Origin: Polyangium sp. 15x6
Lineage (GTDB): Bacteria > Myxococcota_A > Polyangia > Polyangiales > Polyangiaceae
Length of the DNA: 64,000 nt
Assembly (NCBI RefSeq): GCF_029960785.1
Contig: NZ_JASBQE010000004.1
Span: 62,001-126,000, forward strand
Direction: 5' to 3'
Below are positions 41,996 through 50,903 of this stretch, one piece after another; within the stretch, counting starts at the first letter, position 1; every line of letters starts with the position of its first letter. Under the pieces are notes generated by a model. The model saw only the letters and a list, made by a program, of their open reading frames with translations, searched no databases and had not been told where the DNA came from. The translations under genes were made by a program, and so were the position numbers.

Positions 41996-42501
41996 TCAGG
42001 GCAAGATCCACTCCGTGATGGACTGCTCGCACATGGGGGCGCACTCTTCGGACGGAGCGGTCGGCACGTACGTGGGGACGATGTCCCGGTTCGCGACGAG
42101 CTGGCCGTCCTTGTGGAGGCGTAAGCTCGCGTCCTTCGGTTTGCCGCGCGTCCAGACGAGCAGCTCGAACTTGCCGGGGATGTCGTCGCAGGTCGTGTTC
42201 GGCCCCGAGGTGACGCATTGCCTCTGTTTCGCCAGCTTGGCGAACACGGGGCCGTCGAGGTTGTAGAAGCCCTGGACAGAGTTGTTGAAGACGAAGGAAA
42301 AGAGCGTCGTCGTGCCCTCCACCGTGACCTCGAGGAGCCACTCCCCTGGTCCCAGGAGTCGTCGGGGTTCTGGATGATCACCCGGAGTTCGTCGTGGCAG
42401 GTCCGGCCGTCGAGCACGCAGGGATCGCTGTCGCAGCCGGCACCGAGGGGGGCGAGGGGGAGAAGGAAGGAGAATGCGGTTCGCAGGGGCCTGGAAAGCA
42501 T
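41996..42501 (-). pseudogene. Lipoprotein gene broken by a one-base frameshift
   Basis: ATG 42501 opens MLSRPLRTAFSFLLPLAPLG with lipobox GAGC and reads CDSDPCVLDGRTCHDELRVI, then NPDDSWDQG. The frame then breaks at the four-G run (plus strand C, 42343-42346), where the other frame continues EWLLEVTVEGTTTLFSFVFN and on to the stop at 41996. Adding one G restores a single 168-aa lipoprotein. So either this is a recent inactivation or a sequencing or assembly error in a homopolymer. Related two-domain lipoproteins exist in the same lineage. Confidence 0.78.
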
Positions 42502-42685
42502 GCCCCAGGGTATCACTGCGTTTCGGTGGGGTGAATGGAGGAAGGGTTCAGGCCGCGTGGCGGCCCGGTTTTCGCCGCGCCGCGGCGAAGCGGACGGACG
42601 CGAGGGCATTCGGCATGGCGTCTGCATACCGAGGCTCGTCCGGGCGCGAGAGGACGCGTCCGCGGCATACAGGAGCGAGAAGGTG
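42502..42685. other. Intergenic region
   Basis: This 184-bp stretch separates the frameshifted lipoprotein (minus) from a small plus-strand frame. I see no clear promoter box or repeat. GGAG and AAGG near 42672-42684 are the ribosome-site candidates of the next frame. Confidence 0.4.
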
Positions 42686-42880
42686 ATGCGGAAGGAGAAA
42701 TCGAGACCCGACGATCGAAGCGAGCCCGAGGTGCCCCCGAGCGGCCCGGCTCGTGCACCAAAGGCCGATGCCGAGGGCCACATTCCCCCGAACGCCCTGC
42801 ATACGCCGACGCCCCCGGAGACGCAGCCCTCGGATCCGAGATATTACGAAAAAATACCCAAGCTGCCCGGGGACAGCTGA
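42686..42880 (+). CDS. Small charged hypothetical protein (64 aa)
   Basis: ATG 42686 is preceded by GGAG at about 10 bp and AAGG nearer. The 64-aa product is Pro/Glu/Arg-rich (RKEKSRPDDRSEPEVPPSGP) and ends RYYEKIPKLPGDS. It has no hydrophobic stretch or known motif. It lies back to back with the end of the XRE gene. The evidence for translation is only the ribosome site and frame length. Confidence 0.45.
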   Translation: MRKEKSRPDDRSEPEVPPSGPARAPKADAEGHIPPNALHTPTPPETQPSDPRYYEKIPKLPGDS

Positions 42881-42882
42881 GT

Positions 42883-43254
42883 CTAAGCGCGGGCGCTCGT
42901 GCGGCGACGCGTGGGCGCTTGCGCCTCGACCGGGGCGCGCGCCTGCATCTCGCGACGCAGCTTCAGCAGATCTTTCTTCGGCAACCTGCGCACGAGGTCC
43001 GCGATCCGGCCTCGATCGTCCTCTTCGGGGAACGTCACGAGATCCATCGGGAGCGCTTCGAGCGCGAGCGCGATGCGCTCCAGCGTCTCGACCGTGATCG
43101 CCGCGAGCCCGTGCTCGACGCTGGAGAGATGGCCTTTCGATAGACCACCCGCGTCCGCGAGCTGGGCCAGGGACATGTTCCGCTCGACGCGGAGCGCGCG
43201 GATACGGGCACCAATCTTGGAAGTGAAGGGAGCGGCAGTCTTTCTTCTAGGCAT
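42883..43254 (-). CDS. XRE-family small regulator, paralogue of the one at 12550
   Basis: This 123-aa protein repeats the layout of the first XRE protein: MPRRK start, HTH over residues 15-70 (GARIRALRVERNMSLAQLAD, GGLSKGHLSSVEHGLAAITV), the shared LTFPE/VTFPEEDDRGRIADLVR region and a basic tail (RRRTSARA). The extra C-terminal residues are unique. Starting at ATG 43254 aligns it with its paralogue and with the common upstream block. It is divergent from the erythromycin-esterase-like gene and could control it. Confidence 0.9.
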   Translation of the reverse strand: MPRRKTAAPFTSKIGARIRALRVERNMSLAQLADAGGLSKGHLSSVEHGLAAITVETLERIALALEALPMDLVTFPEEDDRGRIADLVRRLPKKDLLKLRREMQARAPVEAQAPTRRRTSARA

Positions 43255-43273
43255 GCGCGAGACTATGCCACAA
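43255..43273 (-). promoter_or_regulatory. Sequence shared by both XRE gene leaders (copy 2)
   Basis: On the minus strand TTGTGGCAT (43273-43265) is followed by 10 bases and then the ATG. It repeats the block before the XRE gene at 12550 with one base more spacing. The region upstream of it does not match beyond a few bases. Confidence 0.45.
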
Positions 43274-43506
43274 CCAAGAGCCCAGCCAAACATGATTTCG
43301 TCATTCCGATGAAGTTTTACTTAGGCGAACATTCTGCTGTTCTGGCGAGGAGATGCGCCGCGTCCAAGGCCTGGATCGCAGGCGCGCGGGCCGCGCCGGC
43401 GGGCGCGCGAGCAGTGTCGGGAACGCCCGACGCCCGCGCGGGCTCCGCGCACGGGAGACATCAATGGCGGCTTGTGATTCCGACCATGACGTACCATGAC
43501 GCGCAC

Positions 43507-44850
43507 ATGGCTACGCATGCGCCGCTTCAAGCAGCACTGCCTCGCACCGTGGCGGCGTGCGCTCTCCCGCTCGAGGGGAGGCGGCACGACCATGATGCAT
43601 TGCTCCATGCCATCGGGGATTCGACGCTCGTCCTGCTCGGGGAAGCGTCGCACGGGACGCACGAGTTCTACGACGAACGCGCGCGGCTGACGCGCCGGCT
43701 CATCGAGGAGAAGGGCTTCTGCGCGGTCGCTGTCGAGGCCGACTGGCCCGACGCCTATCGCATCAATCGTTTCGTCCGAGGCAGGGGCCCGGACCCCGGG
43801 CCGCTCGAAGCGCTCGGCGGATTCGAGCGCTTCCCCGCGTGGATGTGGCGAAACACGGACGTGCTCGATTTCGTCAAATGGCTCCGGGAGCACAACGACG
43901 CGCACCCCCACCGCGCCGCCGGGTTCTACGGGCTCGATCTCTACAGCATGAACACGTCGATCGAGGCCGTGCTCGCGTACCTCGACAGGATCGATCCCGA
44001 GGGGGCCGAGAAGGCGAGGGAGCGATACGGGTGCTTCGAGGTCTTCGGTCACGATACGCAGGCGTACGGGTATGCGACGAGCGTCGGGATGGCGGAGTCG
44101 TGCGAGGACGAGGTTGTCCGGCAGCTTCTGGAGATCCAGCGGCGCGCGCCCGAGTATGCCCGCCGCGGCCCGGACGAGGAGGGCGAAGACGAGGCGTTCT
44201 TCGCCGAGCAGAACGCGCGCCTCGTGAAGAACGCAGAGCGTTATTATCGCGCGATGTTCCGCGGCGGGGCCGCCTCCTGGAACCTGCGCGACGAGCACAT
44301 GGCCGAGACGCTCGATGCGCTGCGGGCGCACCTCGGGCGCCGGCGCGGCTCGCCCGTCAAGGTCGTCGTGTGGGCGCACAACTCGCACCTCGGCGACGCG
44401 CGAGCGACCGAAATGTCCCGCGAGGGCGAGCTCAACGTCGGCCAGCTCGTGAAGGAGCGCCACCCGGACGTTTTTTCGATCGGGTTCACCACGTATGCGG
44501 GGATGGTATCCGCCGCGTCGGGCTGGGGCGCCGAGGTCGAGCAGAAACGCGTGCGTCCCGCGCGTCCCGACAGCTACGAGGCGATCATGCACGCCACGGG
44601 CATCGAAAAATTCGCGCTCCTCTTGCATGATCCGAGGCTCTCGCCGCTCCATGCGCGGCGGCTCGAGCGGGCGATCGGGGTCGTGTACATGCCGGCGACC
44701 GAGCGGGCGAGTCATTACTTCTACGCCGACCTCGCTGCCCAGTTCGACGCGGTCATTCATTTCGATCTGACGCACGCCGTCGAGCCCCTCGAAAAGACCG
44801 CGCGCTGGGAGGCAGGCGAGGCGCCGGAGACATACCCGACCGGCCTCTGA
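43507..44850 (+). CDS. Erythromycin-esterase-family protein
   Basis: This 447-aa protein has the EreA/EreB-family motifs: LGEASHGTHEFYDERA with the catalytic Glu and His around residues 42-46, VAVEADWPDAYRINRFVR, FERFPAWMWRNTDVLDFVKW, VVWAHNSHLGDARATEM near 300, and SHYFYADLAAQFDAVIH at the end. True Ere enzymes open the lactone of erythromycin; the wider family includes succinoglycan-associated and uncharacterised hydrolases. The host is a polyketide-producing lineage, so self-protection or lactone processing is a guess. The start is uncertain: ATG 43486 adds seven residues. There is no signal peptide. Confidence 0.85.
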   Translation: MATHAPLQAALPRTVAACALPLEGRRHDHDALLHAIGDSTLVLLGEASHGTHEFYDERARLTRRLIEEKGFCAVAVEADWPDAYRINRFVRGRGPDPGPLEALGGFERFPAWMWRNTDVLDFVKWLREHNDAHPHRAAGFYGLDLYSMNTSIEAVLAYLDRIDPEGAEKARERYGCFEVFGHDTQAYGYATSVGMAESCEDEVVRQLLEIQRRAPEYARRGPDEEGEDEAFFAEQNARLVKNAERYYRAMFRGGAASWNLRDEHMAETLDALRAHLGRRRGSPVKVVVWAHNSHLGDARATEMSREGELNVGQLVKERHPDVFSIGFTTYAGMVSAASGWGAEVEQKRVRPARPDSYEAIMHATGIEKFALLLHDPRLSPLHARRLERAIGVVYMPATERASHYFYADLAAQFDAVIHFDLTHAVEPLEKTARWEAGEAPETYPTGL

Positions 44851-45035
44851 GCCGCCTCGCTCGAGGAAGGGGCTTCCCGCCCGCGCGGCGAGCCCTAGAG
44901 GGCCTCCATGCCCCCGACGAGGCGCGAGGACATGGCAATGGATCGCCCGTGCGCGCGCGGGGCCGAACCCGGGGAGGGCGCGCCGTTCGACCGGGGCGCT
45001 CCTCTCGGCGTGCATTTCGATGCCACGGAGGGGCC

Positions 45036-46160
45036 ATGTTCGACTGGATGATCGTGGGCGCTGGGTTCGCGGGCAGCGTGCTGGCAGAGCGGCTCGCGCG
45101 CGGATCCGGCAAGCGGGTCCTCCTCCTCGACAAGCGGCGCCACATCGGAGGCAACGCGTACGACCATCACGACGACGAGGGCCTCCTCGTCCACGCGTAC
45201 GGGCCACACGTCTTCCACACGAACTCGAAAGAGGTCTTCGATTACCTCTCGCGGTTCACCGCGTGGCGGCCGTACGAGCATCGCGTGCTGGCGTCCGTGG
45301 ACGGGCAGCTCGTCCCGATCCCGATCAACCTCGACACCATCAATCACCTGTACAACCTCCGCCTGACGTCGCTCGAGCTCGAGGCGTTCCTCGCCGAGCG
45401 CGCCGAGAGAATCGCGCACGTGCGGACGAGCGAGGACGTCATCGTCGGCAAGGTCGGGCGCGAGCTTTACGAGAAGTTCTTCCGGAACTACGCCCGCAAG
45501 CAATGGGGGCTCGATCCCTCCGAGCTCGACGCCTCGGTGACCACGCACATCCCGGTCCGCACGAGCCGCGACGATCGGTATTTCACGGACACGTACCAGG
45601 CGATGCCGCTCCGCGGTTACACGCGGATGTTCGAGCGCATGCTCGACCATCCGAACATCAAGGTCATGCTCGGCGTGGATTTCCGGGAAGTGGAGAGATC
45701 GATTCCGCACGGTCAGGTCATCTACACGGGGCCGATCGACGCTTATTTCGATTACCGACACGGCCCGCTCCCGTACCGCTCGCTCGAGTTCCGCTTCGAG
45801 ACGAAGAACGCCCCGGTCTTCCAGCCCGCGCCCGTGGTGACCCACCCGAACGAGCACCTCTACACGCGCGTGACCGAATTCAAGTACCTCACGGGGCAGG
45901 AGCACCCGAAGACGACCCTCGTGTACGAATACCCGCGCGCCGAGGGCGAGCCCTGCTACCCGATCCCGCGGCCCGAGAACGTGGAGCTCTACCGGAAATA
46001 CGAGGCGCTCGCCGCGGCCACGCCAGGCGTCCATTTCGTCGGCAGGCTCGCGACGTACCGGTATTACAACATGGACCAGGTGGTCGCGCAGGCGCTCAAG
46101 CTCTACGCGAAGCTCACCGGGCTGCCGCGCGAACTGACGACCGTCGCGACCGCGGCCTGA
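45036..46160 (+). CDS. glf: UDP-galactopyranose mutase
   Basis: This 374-aa flavoenzyme has the FAD fingerprint IVGAGFAGSVLAERLA at residues 6-21, LDKRRHIGGNAYDHHD around 35-50, the substrate loop YGPHVFHTN, FFRNYARKQWGLDPSELD near 155 and YRYYNMDQVVAQAL near the end. It converts UDP-galactopyranose to UDP-galactofuranose, the donor for galactofuran in cell-surface polysaccharides. GGAGGGGCC precedes ATG 45036. The gene stands alone, but glycosyltransferase and acyltransferase genes for surface glycans are 3-6 kb away. Confidence 0.97.
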   Translation: MFDWMIVGAGFAGSVLAERLARGSGKRVLLLDKRRHIGGNAYDHHDDEGLLVHAYGPHVFHTNSKEVFDYLSRFTAWRPYEHRVLASVDGQLVPIPINLDTINHLYNLRLTSLELEAFLAERAERIAHVRTSEDVIVGKVGRELYEKFFRNYARKQWGLDPSELDASVTTHIPVRTSRDDRYFTDTYQAMPLRGYTRMFERMLDHPNIKVMLGVDFREVERSIPHGQVIYTGPIDAYFDYRHGPLPYRSLEFRFETKNAPVFQPAPVVTHPNEHLYTRVTEFKYLTGQEHPKTTLVYEYPRAEGEPCYPIPRPENVELYRKYEALAAATPGVHFVGRLATYRYYNMDQVVAQALKLYAKLTGLPRELTTVATAA

Positions 46161-46364
46161 CGGAAGCTCGAACGAGCGGTCCCGACTGTATATCGGGCGT
46201 TCCGGGAATCTGCGGTTTCCCGCGACGGGGCGTTCGACGTCCCCTGCCGCGATATCACTCCGTGACGTGAGATCCTCGGATTCCCGGAGGCAGAAAGCCT
46301 CATGCGTGGACGATCGAGCTTGCTCGTCCTCGAAGTCGTGCTGATGTTTATGCCGAGCTCAGGC

Positions 46365-47837
46365 ATGGCACGACGAAATTCTTTGCGAGGGCTTGCGGGA
46401 CAGGTGTCGCGTCGCGCGGCGTTGAAAGGGCTCGGGGCCGGGATCGGCGCCGCGGCGCTCGGGAGCGGGTGCGCGCCGGAGCCCGATCGTTGCGAGGCCG
46501 GACCCACGGCGCCGGTCGTGGGCCCCGATTTCGATGCCCATGGCGCGCCGACGCCGAGGCAGCTCCTCGCCGGTATCGACACGTTCGTGGTCGTCATGAT
46601 GGAGAACCGCTCCTTCGACCACTTTTTCGGCGCGCTCGCGTTCGATCCCGATTATCCCGCGCGGGAAGCCGTCGACGGGCTCGAAGGCGGCGAGACGAAC
46701 GAGGACGACGACGGCACCACGATTGCCATGCAGCGGGCCGAGGCGCCGTGTGATCACCACGGCCCGCTGCACACCTGGGATGCGGCGCACACGGCGTTCG
46801 CCGGAGGTCGAACCGACGGGTTCTTGCGGGCGAATACGGGTAGCCCGGTGCGGCAGCGGGACGCGATGACGTACCACGATCGGAGCCAGATTCCGCTGTT
46901 TTATGCGCTGGCCGATCAATACGTGGTCTGCGACCGGTGGTTCTCGTCCGTGCTCGGGCCGACCTGGCCGAATCGGTTTTTCCTGCACGCCGCGACGTCC
47001 CAGGGCATCACCACGAACGATCCGATCACGGACGGGCCGGCGACGATCTGGGAAAGGCTCGGGAAGGGCTGCTGGTCCTCGAAGGCGTATGCCGCCGGGC
47101 CTGCGCACTGGTATCACGCGGGCTTCCGGGGTCGTCCGCTCGGGGGGAACGATCCGATGGTCTGCACGCGGGTCGAGACGTTTTTCCACGACGCGCGCGC
47201 CGGCAACCTGCCGAATTTCTCCCTGATCGATCCCGATTTCTGGTCCTCGGACCTCCACCCGCCGCACAGCCTGGCCCTCGGCGAGGCCCTGCTCGGCAGC
47301 ATCGTGCGTTCGATGCAGGAGAGCTCGCAATGGGGGCGCTCGCTCCTCGTCATCACCTTCGACGAATATGGCGGTTTTTTCGACCACGTGCCCCCGCCGA
47401 CCACGGTGGATTCGCGCCCGGCGTTCCGCCAGCTCGGTTTTCGCGTCCCCTCGCTCGTGATCGGCCCGTCCGTTCGCGCGGGCGAGGTCGTCTCCACGCA
47501 GCTCGAGCACGTCTCGATCGCGGCCACGCTGGCCACGCGGTTCGGCATCGAGAGCCTCGGACCACGCATGGATGCGACCGCGGACCTCTCGTCGTGCATC
47601 GACCCGATGAGGGTGGGTTTGCCCCCGGGGCCCGTGGGCAGGCTGCCGCGCATCGACGTCGACCGGAGGCGCGTGGAGGAGGTGAGCTTCCGTTTTACGA
47701 GCCAACCAGGTATCGAAGCCGCGCTCCGCGCGGGCGCCATTCCCGTCGATCGGATCGACACGCGCTCGCACGAGGAGCGCCTCGGCTCCTTGCTGCGCCA
47801 CGCACAGGAGCTCGAGGTCGCGAGGGTCTACGGATGA
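46365..47837 (+). CDS. Tat-exported phospholipase-C/acid-phosphatase-like phosphoesterase
   Basis: This 490-aa protein has a twin-arginine motif SRRAALKG after a short basic n-region and a hydrophobic AGIGAAALGSGC that could also be a lipobox. The catalytic parts are MMENRSFDHFFG (metal-bound phosphoesterase motif I), DRWFSSVLGPTWPNRFF, LIDPDFWSSDLHPPH and TFDEYGGFFDHVPPP. This family covers phospholipase C and AcpA-type acid phosphatases; substrates range from phosphatidylcholine to phosphate esters. The start is uncertain: ATG 46302 lengthens the n-region by 21 residues and has a distant GGAGG. Its last codons overlap the next gene by 4 bp. Confidence 0.87.
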   Translation: MARRNSLRGLAGQVSRRAALKGLGAGIGAAALGSGCAPEPDRCEAGPTAPVVGPDFDAHGAPTPRQLLAGIDTFVVVMMENRSFDHFFGALAFDPDYPAREAVDGLEGGETNEDDDGTTIAMQRAEAPCDHHGPLHTWDAAHTAFAGGRTDGFLRANTGSPVRQRDAMTYHDRSQIPLFYALADQYVVCDRWFSSVLGPTWPNRFFLHAATSQGITTNDPITDGPATIWERLGKGCWSSKAYAAGPAHWYHAGFRGRPLGGNDPMVCTRVETFFHDARAGNLPNFSLIDPDFWSSDLHPPHSLALGEALLGSIVRSMQESSQWGRSLLVITFDEYGGFFDHVPPPTTVDSRPAFRQLGFRVPSLVIGPSVRAGEVVSTQLEHVSIAATLATRFGIESLGPRMDATADLSSCIDPMRVGLPPGPVGRLPRIDVDRRRVEEVSFRFTSQPGIEAALRAGAIPVDRIDTRSHEERLGSLLRHAQELEVARVYG

Positions 47838-48619
47838 GGCGCATGTTGCTCCACGCAGCCGCGCTCGTGCTTTCCCTCGTCGCGGGGGCGGCGCGGGCCG
47901 AGGCCGAGGAAGCGGCCGCGCCCGAGGCCAAGCGGCCCCTGATGCTCCCGCCGCTCGCGCGGAACATGGTGCGCGTGCAGGGCACCGTGCGTCCATTCTT
48001 CAACCTGATCGGGCCGGGCGGGGGCGCGATCGGGGATCTCTCGGTCGAGTACTACTTTCAGCGGCCTTTCAAGCTCGGCTTCGAGCTCTCTCCTTTTGCG
48101 TTCGTCCTCGTCCCCGAGGGGCCGGGCACCATCGTGCATGCCCGCCTGCGCGGGGCGTTCTCCTCCGATTACGTCGAGGTCGGCCTCGGAATCGGTGGGC
48201 GAATGCAGTATTTCGGCCCGAGTGGCCTCTCCGTCGCGCCGGCGATGCGGCTCGGCAGCCTGGACGGCTTGCATCTGCGGGCGGAGATGGGGTATTCGCT
48301 GATCCGCAACTATTACACGCGGCAGACGCAGTTCGCGCTGTCGCACGTGACCGGCGGCCTCGACGTCCCGGTGACGCGACGATTGGCGATCACCCTGGAC
48401 GGCGGGTATGGCGTCGACCTCTGGGCGTATGCGACCCTCGGCGTGCGGCAATGGATCACGGGGCACGGCGAGCCGGGCTCGCTCGCGATCGGAGCGTCCG
48501 CGGGGGCCGCGTGGGTGGTCGATCGATTTCCCTGCCAGTATGGTGACATCGACCCCTGCCGCGGGGCCGCCTGGGGCCTCGGGCCGACGATTGCCGTCCG
48601 GGTCGATCGGAGGTTCTGA
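47834..48619 (+). CDS. Exported beta-barrel-like protein
   Basis: This 261-aa protein's ATG overlaps the phosphoesterase stop (ATGA), so it is coupled. It has a signal peptide (MRRMLLHAAALVLSLVAGAA, cleaved near ARAEA) and alternating aromatic strands typical of outer-membrane beta-barrels (VEYYFQRPFKLGFELSPFAF, YVEVGLGIGGRMQYFG, RLAITLDGGYGVDLWAY), ending in F. It may be an outer-membrane porin-like partner of the exported phosphoesterase. Confidence 0.75.
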   Translation: MRRMLLHAAALVLSLVAGAARAEAEEAAAPEAKRPLMLPPLARNMVRVQGTVRPFFNLIGPGGGAIGDLSVEYYFQRPFKLGFELSPFAFVLVPEGPGTIVHARLRGAFSSDYVEVGLGIGGRMQYFGPSGLSVAPAMRLGSLDGLHLRAEMGYSLIRNYYTRQTQFALSHVTGGLDVPVTRRLAITLDGGYGVDLWAYATLGVRQWITGHGEPGSLAIGASAGAAWVVDRFPCQYGDIDPCRGAAWGLGPTIAVRVDRRF

Positions 48620-48641
48620 AGCCGCGTTGGGCCCCGAACCG

Positions 48642-49034
48642 TCAATACATGGGCGTGCCGCCGGTGCCGCCCTGCCCGGTCGGGCAGGAGGTCGAGCCGA
48701 CGACGTAGCAGGACTTGGTCGGGACGTCGCAGCAGTTCGCGCCGCCTTGCGGGGCCGCGGGACAGCTATTCTGGCAGTCCGCGTCGGCGAAGCAGTCCTC
48801 GACGCAGACCGGCCCGCCGCCGCTGGTGCTGCTCGAGCTCGAGCTCGACGCCGTGTTTCCGGCGCCGCCAGCGCCGCCTATGCCGCCGCTGCCGCCGCTT
48901 CCGTCTTCGCCGCCGTAGCCGCCGTCGCCGCCGGAAGGCTGGTTGCCGAACTCCGGCCGCTCGGAGGTCGCGCAAGCGGTGAAGCTCGCGGCGAAGAGAC
49001 CAAGGACCAACCAGGTGACGCTAGCGTATTTCAC
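48642..49034 (-). CDS. Cys-rich lipoprotein with Gly/Ser linker
   Basis: This 130-aa lipoprotein uses a GTG start (49034) that begins VKYASVTWLVLGLFAASFTA, with Cys 21 as the lipobox. A Gly/Ser linker (GGYGGEDGSGGSGG, NTASSSSSSSTSGGG) leads to a small Cys-rich module: PVCVEDCFADADCQNSCPAA, then NCCDVPTKSC and STSCPTG. The longer frame begins with unstructured Arg-rich codons and lacks a signal. It is divergent from the membrane glycosyltransferase, 60 bp apart. Confidence 0.75.
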   Translation of the reverse strand: MKYASVTWLVLGLFAASFTACATSERPEFGNQPSGGDGGYGGEDGSGGSGGIGGAGGAGNTASSSSSSSTSGGGPVCVEDCFADADCQNSCPAAPQGGANCCDVPTKSCYVVGSTSCPTGQGGTGGTPMY

Positions 49035-49094
49035 GAGTTTGTGGTCTGAGAGTACCCGAATGCGGCGCTCTCCACAACTACCTCCTTGTCGACA

Positions 49095-50903
49095 ATGACG
49101 AACGAAGCGGCCCCTCGCTCCTCCCGCGCGCCGCAACTCCGCGCGACAATTGCAGCGTTGTCAGAAGGTCGCCGCCCCTGGATCGGCCTCGCGCTCATTT
49201 TGCTGCTCGGCGTCATCGTCTACCTGCCGGCGATCCGCACGCCCTTCCTGCTCGACGATTACCTCCAGGCCTCGATGATCGAGGGCACGTTCCCCGGCAA
49301 GCGGGGTCCGTTCGACCTCTACGACTTCATCAACGACGCCGATCGCGCGGCCCTCGTCGAGCGCGGCATGCTCCCCTGGTGGGCGCACCCCGATCTCCAG
49401 ATCCGCTTCTTCCGCCCGCTCGCGAGCGCGCTCCGTTACTTTGAGCACCAAGCGCTCCGCGGCGTGCCGCTCCTCATGCACCTGCACTCGTTCGCCTGGT
49501 GGGCGGCGATGGTGCTCGGCGCGCGCGCCCTCTTCCGGCGCGCGCTCTCGGCGCGGGCCGCGGCGATCGCGACGGTCGCGTTCGCGCTCGCGCCCGCCCA
49601 CGCGATTCCCCTCGCCTGGCTCGCCAACCGCGAGGCGCTGCTCTCGCTCACGTTCGGCATCGCGGGCCTCGCCGCGCACGCGCGTTTCCGCGAGGAACGA
49701 AGGCTGAGGGACGCCGCGCTCGCGATGGGGCTCTTCACGCTTTCGCTGCTCTCCGGCGAGTACGCCGTGTGCTTCGGCGGTTACGTGCTCGCCCTGGAGA
49801 TCGTGGGCAAACGCGAGAGCCTGCTCCGGCGCGCCGCGTTCGTCTCGACGTTCGTCTTGCCCACGGTGGCGTACCTCTACGCGCGGCACCGGGGCGGGTA
49901 TGGCTCGTTCGGCTCGGGCTTCTACACGGATCCGTTCCGCGAGACGGGCTCGTTTTTGCGCGCCGTGCCGCGCAGGTTCGTCACGCTCCTCGCGGATGGA
50001 TGGCTCGCGCTCGACGACGAGACGCTCCTGCCCAACAACACCTCGATCGTCCTGCCCGTGCTCCTCGCGGTCGGCACCGCGGCCCTGCTCTACGTGCCGC
50101 TGCGGCGCGCGTACGCGGCGCAGGACGAGGCGCGCCGACCGAAGATCGCGTGGCTGCTCCTCGGATCCGTGCTCGCGCTCGTGCCGGTGCTGCCCGTCGT
50201 GCCCTCGCCGCGCGTGCTCGGCGCGAGCTTGCTCGGCATCGCGCCCGCGGTCGGCATGCTGCTCGAATACGCGTGGTTCTCCGCGCCGAGCGACGAGGAC
50301 GCGCGCCGGCCGAGGAACATGGCCGTGCAGCTCACGGGGCTCGCCGCGATGGCGCTCGGCTTCGCGCACCTCGTGCACGGCCCCGGGACCGCGTGGCTCA
50401 TGGCGCGGAGGCAGCAGAGGTCCGCCGACGATTTCACGAAGCACTCGGCCGAGCTGCGCGGGCAGATCGAGGCGCCGGAGAACGCCGAGGTGGTCGTGAT
50501 CCGCTGCATGGCGAGCGCGTTTTTCCTGCCGTTCGCGCTCGACGATCGCGGCCGTTTGCCCGCGCGCTGGCGGATCCTCGCGCAGACGGGTCACGCGCTC
50601 GTGCTCCGGCGCGACGCGCGCACGCTCGACGTCCGCGTGCCCCCGGAGCACAGCCTCTTTCCGATGGGCCCAGGCGCGCTCTTCCGCAGCTACGATGCCC
50701 CGATCGCGCCGGGCGAGGTCTTCACGGTGCCGGGCATCCGCGTGACGGTCCTCGACGTCGGCCCGCGCGGCCCGCGCTCGGCGCGCTTCGAGCTCGATCG
50801 TGATCTCGATGAGCCCTCGCTCACGTGGATCACCGAGGGCCGGAAGGGTTTTTCCTTCGCGGAGCTGCCGCCGCGCGGGTTCGGAAAAGCCTTCGATCCC
50901 TAG
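49095..50903 (+). CDS. Multi-spanning GT39/ArnT-like membrane glycosyltransferase
   Basis: This 602-aa protein has about ten membrane helices, beginning PWIGLALILLLGVIVYLPAI, then a periplasmic loop with TPFLLDDYLQAS. The paired acidic DD in the first loop is the hallmark of PMT/ArnT-type (GT-C) enzymes that use polyprenyl-phosphate sugars. The C-terminal 180 residues form a soluble domain of beta strands. Likely a transferase of a sugar from a lipid carrier to a cell-surface acceptor. ATG 49095 was chosen; a TTG at 49086 is possible. The 3' end overlaps the convergent acyltransferase by 4 bp. Confidence 0.82.
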   Translation: MTNEAAPRSSRAPQLRATIAALSEGRRPWIGLALILLLGVIVYLPAIRTPFLLDDYLQASMIEGTFPGKRGPFDLYDFINDADRAALVERGMLPWWAHPDLQIRFFRPLASALRYFEHQALRGVPLLMHLHSFAWWAAMVLGARALFRRALSARAAAIATVAFALAPAHAIPLAWLANREALLSLTFGIAGLAAHARFREERRLRDAALAMGLFTLSLLSGEYAVCFGGYVLALEIVGKRESLLRRAAFVSTFVLPTVAYLYARHRGGYGSFGSGFYTDPFRETGSFLRAVPRRFVTLLADGWLALDDETLLPNNTSIVLPVLLAVGTAALLYVPLRRAYAAQDEARRPKIAWLLLGSVLALVPVLPVVPSPRVLGASLLGIAPAVGMLLEYAWFSAPSDEDARRPRNMAVQLTGLAAMALGFAHLVHGPGTAWLMARRQQRSADDFTKHSAELRGQIEAPENAEVVVIRCMASAFFLPFALDDRGRLPARWRILAQTGHALVLRRDARTLDVRVPPEHSLFPMGPGALFRSYDAPIAPGEVFTVPGIRVTVLDVGPRGPRSARFELDRDLDEPSLTWITEGRKGFSFAELPPRGFGKAFDP

